The notes under the pieces: model-generated
What the model saw: only the letters and a program-made list of their open reading frames with translations
Database searches by the model: none
Told to the model about the DNA's origin: nothing
In this document: positions 1-5,948 of the stretch, piece by piece
How the letters are laid out: each line of letters opens with the position of its first letter
Position numbering within the stretch: position 1 is the stretch's first letter
NCBI GenBank assembly: GCA_034368805.1
Contig: JAXMLJ010000032.1
Span: 1-6,910, forward strand
Direction: 5' to 3'
Length of the DNA: 6,910 bases
Origin: UBA2272 sp034368805
GTDB taxonomy: Bacteria; Actinomycetota; Coriobacteriia; Anaerosomatales; Anaerosomataceae
Translations under genes and position numbers: made by a program

Positions 1-19
1 GGAGCAGGTGACGACAGAT

Positions 20-43
20 AAGCCCGGCACACCGGCCGGGCTT
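20..43. terminator. Perfect 9-bp hairpin, probable (bidirectional) intrinsic terminator
   Basis: Arms AAGCCCGGC (20-28) and GCCGGGCTT (35-43) are perfectly complementary around a 6-nt loop. On the plus strand the stem is followed by only a short T run (TTTCC). On the minus strand it is followed by TTATCTGT. It lies 43 nt downstream of the yedF stop, so it can end the selD-yedF transcript; it could equally end a plus-strand gene lying left of the window. The T tracts are weak on both sides, so efficiency is uncertain. Confidence 0.65.
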
Positions 44-85
44 TCCGCTCCTTGCGCGGCACGCATCACGCTACGTGGCGGTGAG

Positions 86-421
86 TCACCCCACGCTCAC
101 GACACTATCGGCCTCCATGAACAGCGCCGCGGCGGCGTTCATCGTGCCGACCTCGCCCACAGCGAGCTGCTCTTTCAGGCCGAACCAGTCCAGACAGGTG
201 CCGCACGAATAGAGCTTCACGCCATCGCCGGCGAGCAGTCGCAGGCCGTCGAGCGCGGGCGAACCTTCGCACGCCAGGCGTACGGCGCCGTTCATGAGCC
301 CGATCACATCGGGCTTCGGCTCGGTGCGCGCAAGCGAGTACAGGAAGCTCCCCATCAGCTTGCGTCCGAGCTCATCATCGCCCTCGCCGATCCGGTCCGA
401 GTTGATGAACACGACCTTCAT
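86..421 (-). CDS. yedF: YedF-type DsrE-like selenium metabolism protein (single-domain form)
   Basis: A 111-residue cytoplasmic protein of the DsrE/DsrF fold, matching the C-terminal half of the sulfurtransferase-like selenium protein YedF. Visible hallmarks are the N-terminal strand MKVVFINSDRIGEGDDELG (residues 1-19), the LMGSFLY helix start (22-28), LMNGAVRLACEGSP (42-55, with C51), YSCGTCLDWFGL (71-82, C73 and C76) and AVGEVGTMN (87-95). ATG 421 is chosen because the conserved domain begins exactly there and AAGGGGG (436-430) sits 8 nt upstream; a GTG at 457 would add 12 unconserved residues. Full-length YedF usually carries an N-terminal TusA-like domain of about 70-80 residues. That domain is absent, since selD ends only 55 nt upstream. 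The exact biochemical role of the family is not established; its link to selenium rests on co-occurrence with selD, as here. Confidence 0.85.
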   Translation of the reverse strand: MKVVFINSDRIGEGDDELGRKLMGSFLYSLARTEPKPDVIGLMNGAVRLACEGSPALDGLRLLAGDGVKLYSCGTCLDWFGLKEQLAVGEVGTMNAAAALFMEADSVVSVG

Positions 422-429
422 GCCGCATT

Positions 430-436
430 CCCCCTT
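430..436 (-). promoter_or_regulatory. Ribosome binding site fixing the yedF start
   Basis: The minus-strand sequence AAGGGGG lies 8 nt before ATG 421. It favours the conserved MKVVFINSD start over the GTG at 457, which would place this purine run inside the coding region. Confidence 0.6.
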
Positions 437-476
437 CTTTGCGAAGCCGACGCTCACGGGCCGCGAACGCCGACCA

Positions 477-1505
477 CTAGACGACTCTAATCGTCCCGGG
501 CTCGCCGGCTACCATCCGCCCCACCACTGCGGCCTCTTCGCCGCGCCCCTCGAGCGCCGCGATCAGCGCCTCGGCCTTGTGCGGAGCGACCGCCATCATC
601 AGGCCCCCGCTCGTTTGCGGGTCGGCGAGGATACCCTTCCAGGTGAAGCCGGCCGGCCCCCAGTCCACGAACGGGTCGAGGAACGCGATCACGTCGGCGG
701 TCCGGCCGGGGCGCACCATCGCCTCGGCGTACTCCACGACTCCCGGCCACACCGGCACGGCGGCGAGTTCGATCTCGCATGCGCAGCCGCTGCCGAGGGC
801 CATCTCTCGGGCGTGGCCAGCCAGGCCGAAGCCGGTGATGTCGGTACCCGCGTGCACGCCGACCTCGAGCATCGCCTCGGCGGCGGCGCGGTTGAGGTGC
901 GCCATGCTCTCGATCACCTCGCGCTGGCTCTCCTCGGTCTCCAGACCCTGCTTGATAGCGGTGTTCAAGATGCCCACGCCGATGCGCTTGGTGAGTACGA
1001 GCAGGTCGCCGGGCATTGCGCCGACGTTGCGCACCACCTGTGCCGGATCGCACACACCCATGACCGAGAGCCCGTACTTCGGCTCCTTGTCGTCGATGGT
1101 GTGACCGCCGACGATCACCGCACCGGCCTCGCGCACCTTGTCGGCACCGCCGCGGAGCACTGCGGCGGTGATCTCAGGCGGTAGCGAGCACGGCATCGCA
1201 AGCAGGTTCATCGCGGTCAGCGGACTCCCGCCCATCGCGTAGATGTCCGAGAGCGCGTTGGCGGCGGTGATACGTCCGAAGTCGTACGGGTCGTCCACCA
1301 TCGGCGTGAAGAAGTCCACGGTGAGCAGCACGGCCTGGTCGCCCATCATGTAGACGGCGGCGTCATCGGAAGTGTCGAAGCCTACGAGCAGGTCGTCGGA
1401 CTCGCCCGGGTTCATCTTCTCGAGTACGGCGGCGAGGTCGCCCGGACCCCACTTGGCGGCTCAACCAGCCTTGCTCGACATCTGTGTGAGACGGATCGGC
1501 TCCAC
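477..1505 (-). CDS. selD: Selenide, water dikinase SelD, predicted selenoprotein with UGA-encoded Sec15
   Basis: SelD converts selenide and ATP to selenophosphate, AMP and phosphate, supplying selenium for Sec-tRNA. The reading frame from GTG 1505 to TAG 479-477 encodes 342 residues, close to the 347 of E. coli SelD, with one in-frame UGA at codon 15. The N-terminus reads IRLTQMSSKAGUAAK (4-18), collinear with the E. coli IRLTQ...GAGCGCK active-site segment: U15 replaces catalytic Cys17 and K18 matches Lys20. Further SelD marks are DDAAVY (48-52 region), VDFFTPMVDDPYDFGR (63-78), NALSDIYAMGG (83-93), GGH (133-135), TDITGFGLAGH (221-231) and DPQTSGG (295-301). Starting at ATG 1415 would give 312 residues without the catalytic loop. 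GTG 1505 is preferred because GGAGG lies just upstream and homology starts at residue 4; ATG 1544 and ATG 1481 have no Shine-Dalgarno sequence. First gene of a two-gene operon with yedF. Confidence 0.93.
1432..1452 (-). promoter_or_regulatory. Bacterial SECIS hairpin in selD
   Basis: Immediately downstream of the UGA the minus strand can fold as GTGGGGTC (1452-1445), loop CGGGC (1444-1440), GACCTCGC (1439-1432). This is 8 bp, including two G-U pairs. The apical loop starts 17 nt after the UGA and has G as its second base. This agrees with the known bacterial SECIS rules: loop about 16-37 nt after the UGA, with a G among the first two loop bases to contact SelB. Only one fold was examined by eye, so the exact pairing is provisional. 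Confidence 0.65.
1461..1463 (-). other. Selenocysteine UGA codon in selD
   Basis: TCA on the plus strand reads as TGA in the selD frame. It sits between the conserved SSKAG and AAKWGPGDL segments, precisely where SelD proteins carry catalytic Cys or Sec. The frame is open and homologous on both sides, so this is recoding rather than a nonsense mutation or a gene boundary. Confidence 0.9.
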
Positions 1506-1509
1506 GCGG

Positions 1510-1514
1510 CCTCC
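1510..1514 (-). promoter_or_regulatory. Ribosome binding site deciding the GTG start of selD
   Basis: GGAGG on the minus strand lies 4 nt before GTG 1505. The spacing is slightly short, but no other candidate start (ATG 1544, 1481 or 1415) has a comparable purine-rich element. It places translation start 14 codons before the Sec codon. Confidence 0.55.
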
Positions 1515-1538
1515 GAACGCTGTAGCTCCAACGATACG

Positions 1539-1555
1539 CAGCATAAACCATGCTG
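1539..1555. repeat. Inverted repeat CAGCAT-N5-ATGCTG over the selD -10 box (possible operator)
   Basis: Perfect 6-bp arms at 1539-1544 and 1550-1555 flank a 5-bp spacer. The repeat covers the proposed selD -10 element and abuts a second 8-bp palindrome, GATGCATC (1555-1562). Position and symmetry suit a dimeric regulator, but no regulator is encoded in the window and the arms are short enough to arise by chance. Confidence 0.35.
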
Positions 1556-1569
1556 ATGCATCTGTGTAA
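1540..1569 (-). promoter_or_regulatory. Candidate sigma-70-type promoter of selD-yedF
   Basis: Minus-strand TTACAC (1569-1564) and TATGCT (1545-1540) are separated by 18 nt and resemble -35 and -10 boxes. Transcription would start near 1533, giving a leader of about 28 nt before GTG 1505 and excluding ATG 1544 as a start. The match is by eye and the -35 box is only moderate. Confidence 0.4.
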
Positions 1570-1654
1570 GTGCAACGGGCGGGAGGCAGGCGTCTAGGAC
1601 ATCCGGAAAGCGGGTATTCCTACTAGAACGGTCAGAAATGCACCGACACGACCG

Positions 1655-1660
1655 GGAGGT
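1655..1660 (+). promoter_or_regulatory. Ribosome binding site deciding the DUF305 gene start
   Basis: GGAGGT lies 7 nt before ATG 1668. An in-frame ATG at 1638 would place this strong Shine-Dalgarno sequence inside the gene and add ten charged residues ahead of the membrane segment, so 1668 is the preferred start. Confidence 0.8.
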
Positions 1661-1667
1661 TGGAACC

Positions 1668-2282
1668 ATGCGGAAGCCATGGATGCTCGCACTCGGTCTC
1701 TCGCTCCTGATCGTCGGAGCGACGGGGCTGTTGCTCACGTTCGTGTTCGCGCGCCCGACGGCACTACCGATCTGCCCCGGCGGAGGCGCCCGCTCTGACG
1801 ATCGTGTCGGAGCAGAGGCCAGCGGCGTCGATGCGATGTTCATCGAGGAGATGATCCCGCACCACGATGATGCGATCGCCATGGCCGAACTCGCTCTCGA
1901 GCGCGCGGAGCACGAGGAGATACGAGAACTGGCGAGCGACATCATCAGGACACAGACAGCAGAAAACGCGCTCATGCGCGGTTGGTATCGCGATTGGATC
2001 GGCACCGACGCGCCGGAGTACTCCGGTCGTCAAGGAATGATGGGCCGCGGAATGATGGGCGGCATGACCGACATCACCAGACTCGAGGACGCAGCGGACT
2101 TCGACCGGACCTTCATCGAGGAGATGATTCCGCACCACGAGATGGCGGTCATGATGGCCCAGATGGCTGGCGCCAACTCACGTCGGCCGGAGATGCGCGA
2201 ACTCACGCGCTCCATCATCCGGGTACAGTCCGAGGAGATCGAGAAGATGCAGACCTGGTACCGGGAGTGGTACGACCGCTGA
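1668..2282 (+). CDS. Tandem DUF305 protein, membrane-anchored or exported, probable metal binding
   Basis: A 204-residue protein. Residues 1-4 are basic, and a hydrophobic segment at about 6-27 serves as a signal peptide or membrane anchor; there is no clear lipobox, although C36 follows. Two DUF305 units follow, at about 58-110 and 149-201. Each opens with FIEEMIPHH (58-66 and 149-157) and ends in a W-Y-R-(D/E)-W motif. They are joined by a Gly/Met-rich linker (123-133, GMMGRGMMGGM). DUF305 helical-bundle proteins include the cyanobacterial periplasmic copper-binding protein CopM, where Met and His bind copper; the His pairs and many Met residues here suit the same role, but the metal is inferred. 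It is the first gene of an apparent two-gene operon, 39 nt before the SHOCT gene. No convincing promoter was seen in the divergent upstream region. Confidence 0.85.
   Translation: MRKPWMLALGLSLLIVGATGLLLTFVFARPTALPICPGGGARSDDRVGAEASGVDAMFIEEMIPHHDDAIAMAELALERAEHEEIRELASDIIRTQTAENALMRGWYRDWIGTDAPEYSGRQGMMGRGMMGGMTDITRLEDAADFDRTFIEEMIPHHEMAVMMAQMAGANSRRPEMRELTRSIIRVQSEEIEKMQTWYREWYDR
1839..1867 (+). repeat. Internal direct repeat copy 1 (DUF305 unit 1)
   Basis: These 29 bases encoding the FIEEMIPHH motif recur at 2112-2140 with a single silent difference (C at 1856, T at 2129). The flanking parts of the two DUF305 units are far more diverged at the DNA level. Confidence 0.85.
2112..2140 (+). 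repeat. Internal direct repeat copy 2 (DUF305 unit 2)
   Basis: Second copy of the 29-base repeat, identical to 1839-1867 in 28 of 29 positions and in the same reading frame. Confidence 0.85.
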
Positions 2283-2321
2283 GGCTCCCCGGCACCGACT
2301 GGTAGAAGGAGTTGAACCGTC

Positions 2322-2609
2322 ATGATGGGCGGATACAGAGGACTAGACTGGGGCTACGGCATGATGGGCGGCGGCGCGTGGAGCGGCCTGCTCATGCTGC
2401 TGTTCGGCGCACTTGTGATCGCCGGTATCGTTCTGCTCGTGATATGGGCCGTACGTGCGGGCGCGAAACATGGCGGCACAGGCACGGGATCGCCGCCCCC
2501 GCCGTCGGCAGGACATGACGACGCGATCGCGATCGCGCGCAGACGCCTGGCCGGAGGAGAGATAACTCCCGAGCAGTACGAGGAGATCGTCACCGCGCTC
2601 GGCAGGTGA
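2322..2609 (+). CDS. Small membrane protein with C-terminal SHOCT domain
   Basis: A 95-residue protein. It has a Met/Gly-rich N-terminus with MMGG at 1-4 and GYGMMGGG at 11-18, one transmembrane helix at about 21-44 ending in positively charged residues, a Gly/Pro linker (51-63) and a C-terminal SHOCT (short C-terminal) domain at about 66-94. The SHOCT part shows the typical ARRRLAGGEITPEQYEEI pattern (72-89). SHOCT is a small helical module often found at the end of membrane proteins, with no settled general function. AAGGAG (2306-2311) lies 10 nt before ATG 2322; the next codon is also ATG and is a possible alternative start. The gene follows the DUF305 gene by 39 nt on the same strand and shares its MMGG-type motifs, which suggests a joint metal-related role at the membrane (inference). 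Confidence 0.82.
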   Translation: MMGGYRGLDWGYGMMGGGAWSGLLMLLFGALVIAGIVLLVIWAVRAGAKHGGTGTGSPPPPSAGHDDAIAIARRRLAGGEITPEQYEEIVTALGR

Positions 2610-2617
2610 TACAAACC

Positions 2618-2633
2618 CGCGGTGTCGGCCGCG
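2618..2633. terminator. Weak hairpin between convergent genes
   Basis: CGCGG (2618-2622) and CCGCG (2629-2633) pair around a 6-nt loop in the 30-nt gap between the convergent SHOCT and EAL genes. In the minus direction the stem is followed by GGTTTGT, a poor T tract; in the plus direction no T run follows. It is the only hairpin seen here and may terminate the minus-strand operon weakly. Confidence 0.25.
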
Positions 2634-2639
2634 CCCGAC

Positions 2640-3995
2640 CTACAGGACCGGCGTGACGTCCTCGTCGGCCGGGAACGGCTCCTGCGGGGTGCAGAACAAG
2701 AAGCCCTGCCCGAACTCCACGCCGAGCGCCCGGAGTACCGTGAGCTGCTCGACCCGCTCGATACCCTCGGCGATGAGTTTTACGCCCACCCGGTCGGCGA
2801 ACGTCACCATGCTCGCGACGAGGCTACGGCGCACCTCGTCGCTGTCGATGTCGCGCACGAGCGAGATATCGATCTTGAGCCATTCCGGATGGACCTCGGC
2901 GAGACACTGGAGCGAACCGTAGCCGGCCCCACCGTCGTCGACCGCCACCCGAAAGCCGAGCGTTCGCAGGTACTCGAGCGTCGCCCGGAAGCTGCAGAAA
3001 TCGGTGATCGCGGTGCGCTCCGTGATCTCGAGCACCACGTCGGACGGCGAGAGGGCCGCATCGGAGAGCAGCGTACTGAACATGATGTCGCGGAGCTCGG
3101 GGTCGGCGACCGCCTCGGGCTCGATGTTGATGAACAGAAGCCGGCCTTTGGGCAGATCACGCGCGGTCTCGAAGGCGCGCTTCCGGCAGATGCGCTCGAG
3201 CTTGAGCACAAGGTCGGCATCGTAGGCCACCTTGAACAGCTTGTCCGGGCGCTCGAACTCGCTGTCGGCAGGCCCGCGCGAGAGCGCCTCGTAGCCGATG
3301 ATGCCGAGGTCGGAGAGCCGGTAGATGGGGTGCACGAGCGTCCGGATCGACTCACTTGCGATGATCTCCTCGAGCCGTTGCATGCGAACAGCGGCATCGC
3401 TTGATTCGCGCGAGTCCGAGTCGGCCAGCGCGCGCTCGAGCGCCTGGTGCACGAGCCGCTCCAGACGGACGCGGTCGTCACTGCGGGCGATGGTGTGACC
3501 CACGTAGCACCCGAACTTGGGGTAGACCGCGGGATCGAGCACGTCGGCGAGATCCTCGCGCACGCGGTCCTCGACTCGGCGGGCAAGCCGCTCAAGGCTG
3601 TCCTCGTCCATATCGTCGGTCGTGCGCGGGGGCGACAGCAACACGACGAACGCGTTGCCTGAGATCATGAGCTCCGCGACGATGTCGCTATCCCTGAGTT
3701 CCATGCCGGTGATGCGCTCGAGCGCGCTCGCCACTTCGCGCATCACGCCGTCGAAGATCTCCCAGCCGTAGATCTCCTCGATCTTCGAGTACTTGACGAC
3801 GTTCAGGCACAGAAGGGAGATCTCGCCTCGCTCCTCGAGGAGAGACTCTATCCGTGGGAACAGCAGCGGCGTCGTGGGCAGTCCCGTGACCGGATCGAAC
3901 AGCAGCCGTCGCACCTCCGGGTGCGCGGCGATGATGTCGTGGAACTCGAGCCACGACTCGAGCAGGAACGAGCGCTGGTCCTGACTCTCGGCCAT
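2640..3995 (-). CDS. Degenerate GGDEF - EAL domain protein, probable c-di-GMP phosphodiesterase
   Basis: A 451-residue soluble protein without membrane segments. A GGDEF-type domain (about 32-190) starts with DPVTGLP (34-40), but its active-site signature is SGNAF (112-116), so diguanylate cyclase activity is not expected. An RxxD (101-104) precedes it, with two residues more than the usual I-site spacing. The EAL domain (about 215-437) keeps the residues needed to hydrolyse c-di-GMP: E236 in YEALSRG, N290 in FINIEPEA, E323 in VLEITER, D353-D354 in VAVDDGGAGYGSL, K374 in WLKIDISL, E410 in LIAEGIE and Q430 in GQG. The likely reaction is c-di-GMP to pGpG, with the GGDEF remnant sensing GTP or acting structurally (inference from related fusions). 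Start ATG 3995 follows a modest GAGG. It is the last gene of the TPR/glycosidase-like operon, 15 nt after the upstream stop. Confidence 0.9.
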   Translation of the reverse strand: MAESQDQRSFLLESWLEFHDIIAAHPEVRRLLFDPVTGLPTTPLLFPRIESLLEERGEISLLCLNVVKYSKIEEIYGWEIFDGVMREVASALERITGMELRDSDIVAELMISGNAFVVLLSPPRTTDDMDEDSLERLARRVEDRVREDLADVLDPAVYPKFGCYVGHTIARSDDRVRLERLVHQALERALADSDSRESSDAAVRMQRLEEIIASESIRTLVHPIYRLSDLGIIGYEALSRGPADSEFERPDKLFKVAYDADLVLKLERICRKRAFETARDLPKGRLLFINIEPEAVADPELRDIMFSTLLSDAALSPSDVVLEITERTAITDFCSFRATLEYLRTLGFRVAVDDGGAGYGSLQCLAEVHPEWLKIDISLVRDIDSDEVRRSLVASMVTFADRVGVKLIAEGIERVEQLTVLRALGVEFGQGFLFCTPQEPFPADEDVTPVL

Positions 3996-4010
3996 TCGAT
4001 CCTCGCTTCT

Positions 4011-5948
4011 CTACGCGTACGTAAGGCGCAGGGCGACCGCGCCATTCGATTCGAGCGGCACCCCGAAGGCCTTGGATCCCACGTCCGCGGCAGTCCCCCC
4101 GCGGACATCCGTGACCGAGGCTACCACACGCTCAGCCGTCAGTGTCACGGTTGTCGGAACCGGACTGTGACTGAGCACGACGACGATGTCTGCCGACTCA
4201 CCCTGGAACAGCGCCACCTCGGCCGATGGCTCGTCGCAGTCGATGATCGGCCCGGCACCGGCGGCGCGTGCCACCGAGCCATACACCGTCCGGAGCAGAT
4301 CGCGGATCGCGTCCGGCGCGGCCCACGGGTCACTTTGCGCGATCGCGCGCTCGAGCGGCGCGGCCAGGAAGATCGCCCGCCCTTGCCCGTACTGGTGGGC
4401 GGTCAGCAGCGGGCTGCCGGTGGCATCGGTGGCCACGACGGTCGCTCCGCCGCTGCCGAGCAGCGCGTAGTGCGGCACATCGAGGCGCACGTCGAACGAC
4501 GTGAGATCGCCGACGAGCCCCGGTTGCGCGATCCGGCAACTCACCACCGGCCGCACCCCGTGGTCGCCGAGAAACTCGACGCCGAACAGCTCGCGCACCG
4601 CCGGATCGGCGTCGCCACCGCCATAGGAAAGCACGACCGAGCCGCCCGACTGGACGAACGCGGCGAGCGATGTCCACATGGCCATCGTGAGCTTCGCCGC
4701 CGAGGGCACGAACAGCGCCATCAGCCCGTCGAGGTCTTCACCCTCGCTCACGAGCCGCACGGGCAGATGGGCCTCCTTGGCGGCGATGTAGGCCTGGAGA
4801 CACGAGCGCGGGTCGTACAACCCCGCAAGCGACGGCAGCGGCTCGTAACGCTCGGCGGGAACAAGGATCCCCGCTCGCTCGGGAACCGGCGTGTAGCGCC
4901 TGAGATCGATGTGCGCCGCCACGCGCGCGAACCGCGACACCTCGGCGAGCACCGGCTTCGCGCGCCCGGTCGCGTCGTTGACGCCGACGAGCACCTCGAA
5001 CGGATCCTGGTAGTAGGGCTCGCGGCGCTCGGTCTCCACATCGCGCCAGCGGCGCAGCATCACGCCCGAGGCGCGGTTCATGAGCGCCGAGTACATCGCG
5101 GTCCTCGTGTAGGCGGCCTCCTCGGCCACCGAGACGTCGAGCGCGTGCACGCCGATGCCGTCGGCAAGCACCTGGTGCGCTACCCCGCCAGCGCGCAGGA
5201 CGAACGAGTCCATGTACGTCGCGGGTCCATACGTCAGCGGGCCTTCGGCAGCGTAGGCCCGGTACGGCGCCGTCACGCGGGAGACGCCATACTCGAATGC
5301 GTCACGCGTGGGTCGCACGTCGAGGCCGCTCTCCCGCACCAGCGTCTCTGCGCCCGCGCCGAAGACGATCACCCGCGCGGTGTCCACTTCGCGGATGGCA
5401 TCCCGGATCGCGAGCGCCCAGGCGTGCAGCGCGTCCTCGCTCGCAAACCCGGCGAAGAACGCCTCGTTGCCGATCTCCCAGGCCCAGATGGCCGGTTCGG
5501 TCCGGAAGTGGTTCACCACACGCTGCACGAGCGAGATCTCCCGCTCGAGCAGGTAGTCGTCGGTGCGCGGATCGCGCTTCCTCGCCCAGGTCACGTCGTT
5601 CATCTCGGCCATGCGGTCGTCGGCGAAGAAGCAGACGATGGTGCGCATGTCGTGAGCGCGCGCCGCCCCCATCACGGCATCGAGCCGGTCGGCCACGGCG
5701 TCGTCGTACTGGCCGACCTGCGGCTCGAGCACCTTCCAGGAGACGAACACGCGCACGAGCGAGATGCGCGCGGCCGCCATCGCGGCGAAGTCGGCGGCGA
5801 CATCGGTGTCGTACCACTCCGAGTACGAGGCACGCTCGGCGTCGATCGGGTAGTAGTCCACGCCCACCGGGAACTGCGTCACTCGACGCGGAGCGACGTC
5901 CTCGCGCGTGTCGTCGGCGGTTGCCGGTGCCGGCAGGTCCTCGGGCAT
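4011..5948 (-). CDS. Glycoside hydrolase clan-A-like protein (GH5/GH42-type TIM barrel, GH42-like middle domain)
   Basis: A 645-residue protein with no signal peptide, so probably cytoplasmic. The N-terminal TIM-barrel region (about 25-345) has GVDYYP (29-34), VRVFVSWKVLEPQVGQYD (65-82), and WAWEIGNEAF (155-164) with the clan-A acid/base Glu in the GNE motif (E162). The barrel ends with PYYQDPFEVLVGVND (311-325) and GRAKPVLAEVSRFA (328-341). A flavodoxin/amidotransferase-like region (about 358-535), resembling the GH42 middle domain, follows, then a C-terminal beta-rich segment (about 573-645). The expected nucleophile motif (E-x-G before the last barrel strands) reads LADGIG (261-266) with no Glu, so the enzyme may be inactive or use another residue. 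ATG 5948 overlaps the upstream stop as TGATG, with GGAGGTGA (5962-5955) in front; GTG 5951 is an alternative. The substrate cannot be assigned. Confidence 0.75.
   Translation of the reverse strand: MPEDLPAPATADDTREDVAPRRVTQFPVGVDYYPIDAERASYSEWYDTDVAADFAAMAAARISLVRVFVSWKVLEPQVGQYDDAVADRLDAVMGAARAHDMRTIVCFFADDRMAEMNDVTWARKRDPRTDDYLLEREISLVQRVVNHFRTEPAIWAWEIGNEAFFAGFASEDALHAWALAIRDAIREVDTARVIVFGAGAETLVRESGLDVRPTRDAFEYGVSRVTAPYRAYAAEGPLTYGPATYMDSFVLRAGGVAHQVLADGIGVHALDVSVAEEAAYTRTAMYSALMNRASGVMLRRWRDVETERREPYYQDPFEVLVGVNDATGRAKPVLAEVSRFARVAAHIDLRRYTPVPERAGILVPAERYEPLPSLAGLYDPRSCLQAYIAAKEAHLPVRLVSEGEDLDGLMALFVPSAAKLTMAMWTSLAAFVQSGGSVVLSYGGGDADPAVRELFGVEFLGDHGVRPVVSCRIAQPGLVGDLTSFDVRLDVPHYALLGSGGATVVATDATGSPLLTAHQYGQGRAIFLAAPLERAIAQSDPWAAPDAIRDLLRTVYGSVARAAGAGPIIDCDEPSAEVALFQGESADIVVVLSHSPVPTTVTLTAERVVASVTDVRGGTAADVGSKAFGVPLESNGAVALRLTYA

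Noticed and set aside
1..21. Possible 3' end of a plus-strand gene (TAA at 19-21 or TGA at 9-11)
   Set aside because: Too few codons to judge frame or homology; nothing supports one reading over another.
294..1184. 296-codon plus-strand frame opposite yedF and selD
   Set aside because: Composition is that of an antisense shadow; the minus strand encodes conserved SelD and YedF motifs throughout.
1595..1626. Plus-strand promoter for the DUF305 gene (TAGGAC ... TACTAG or TATTCC)
   Set aside because: Box matches are poor and spacers are 20 or 14 nt; not convincing.
1638..1667. Upstream ATG adding ten residues to the DUF305 protein
   Set aside because: The strong GGAGGT at 1655-1660 is ideally spaced for ATG 1668 and would lie inside the longer version.
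2521..2542. Overlapping GCGATCGC palindromes in the SHOCT gene
   Set aside because: Explained by the Ala-Ile-Ala-Ile-Ala codons (GCG ATC) of a GC-rich gene; no repeat array or site function indicated.
2622..3404. 260-codon plus-strand frame opposite the EAL gene
   Set aside because: No domain, and fully antisense to a gene with intact EAL motifs.
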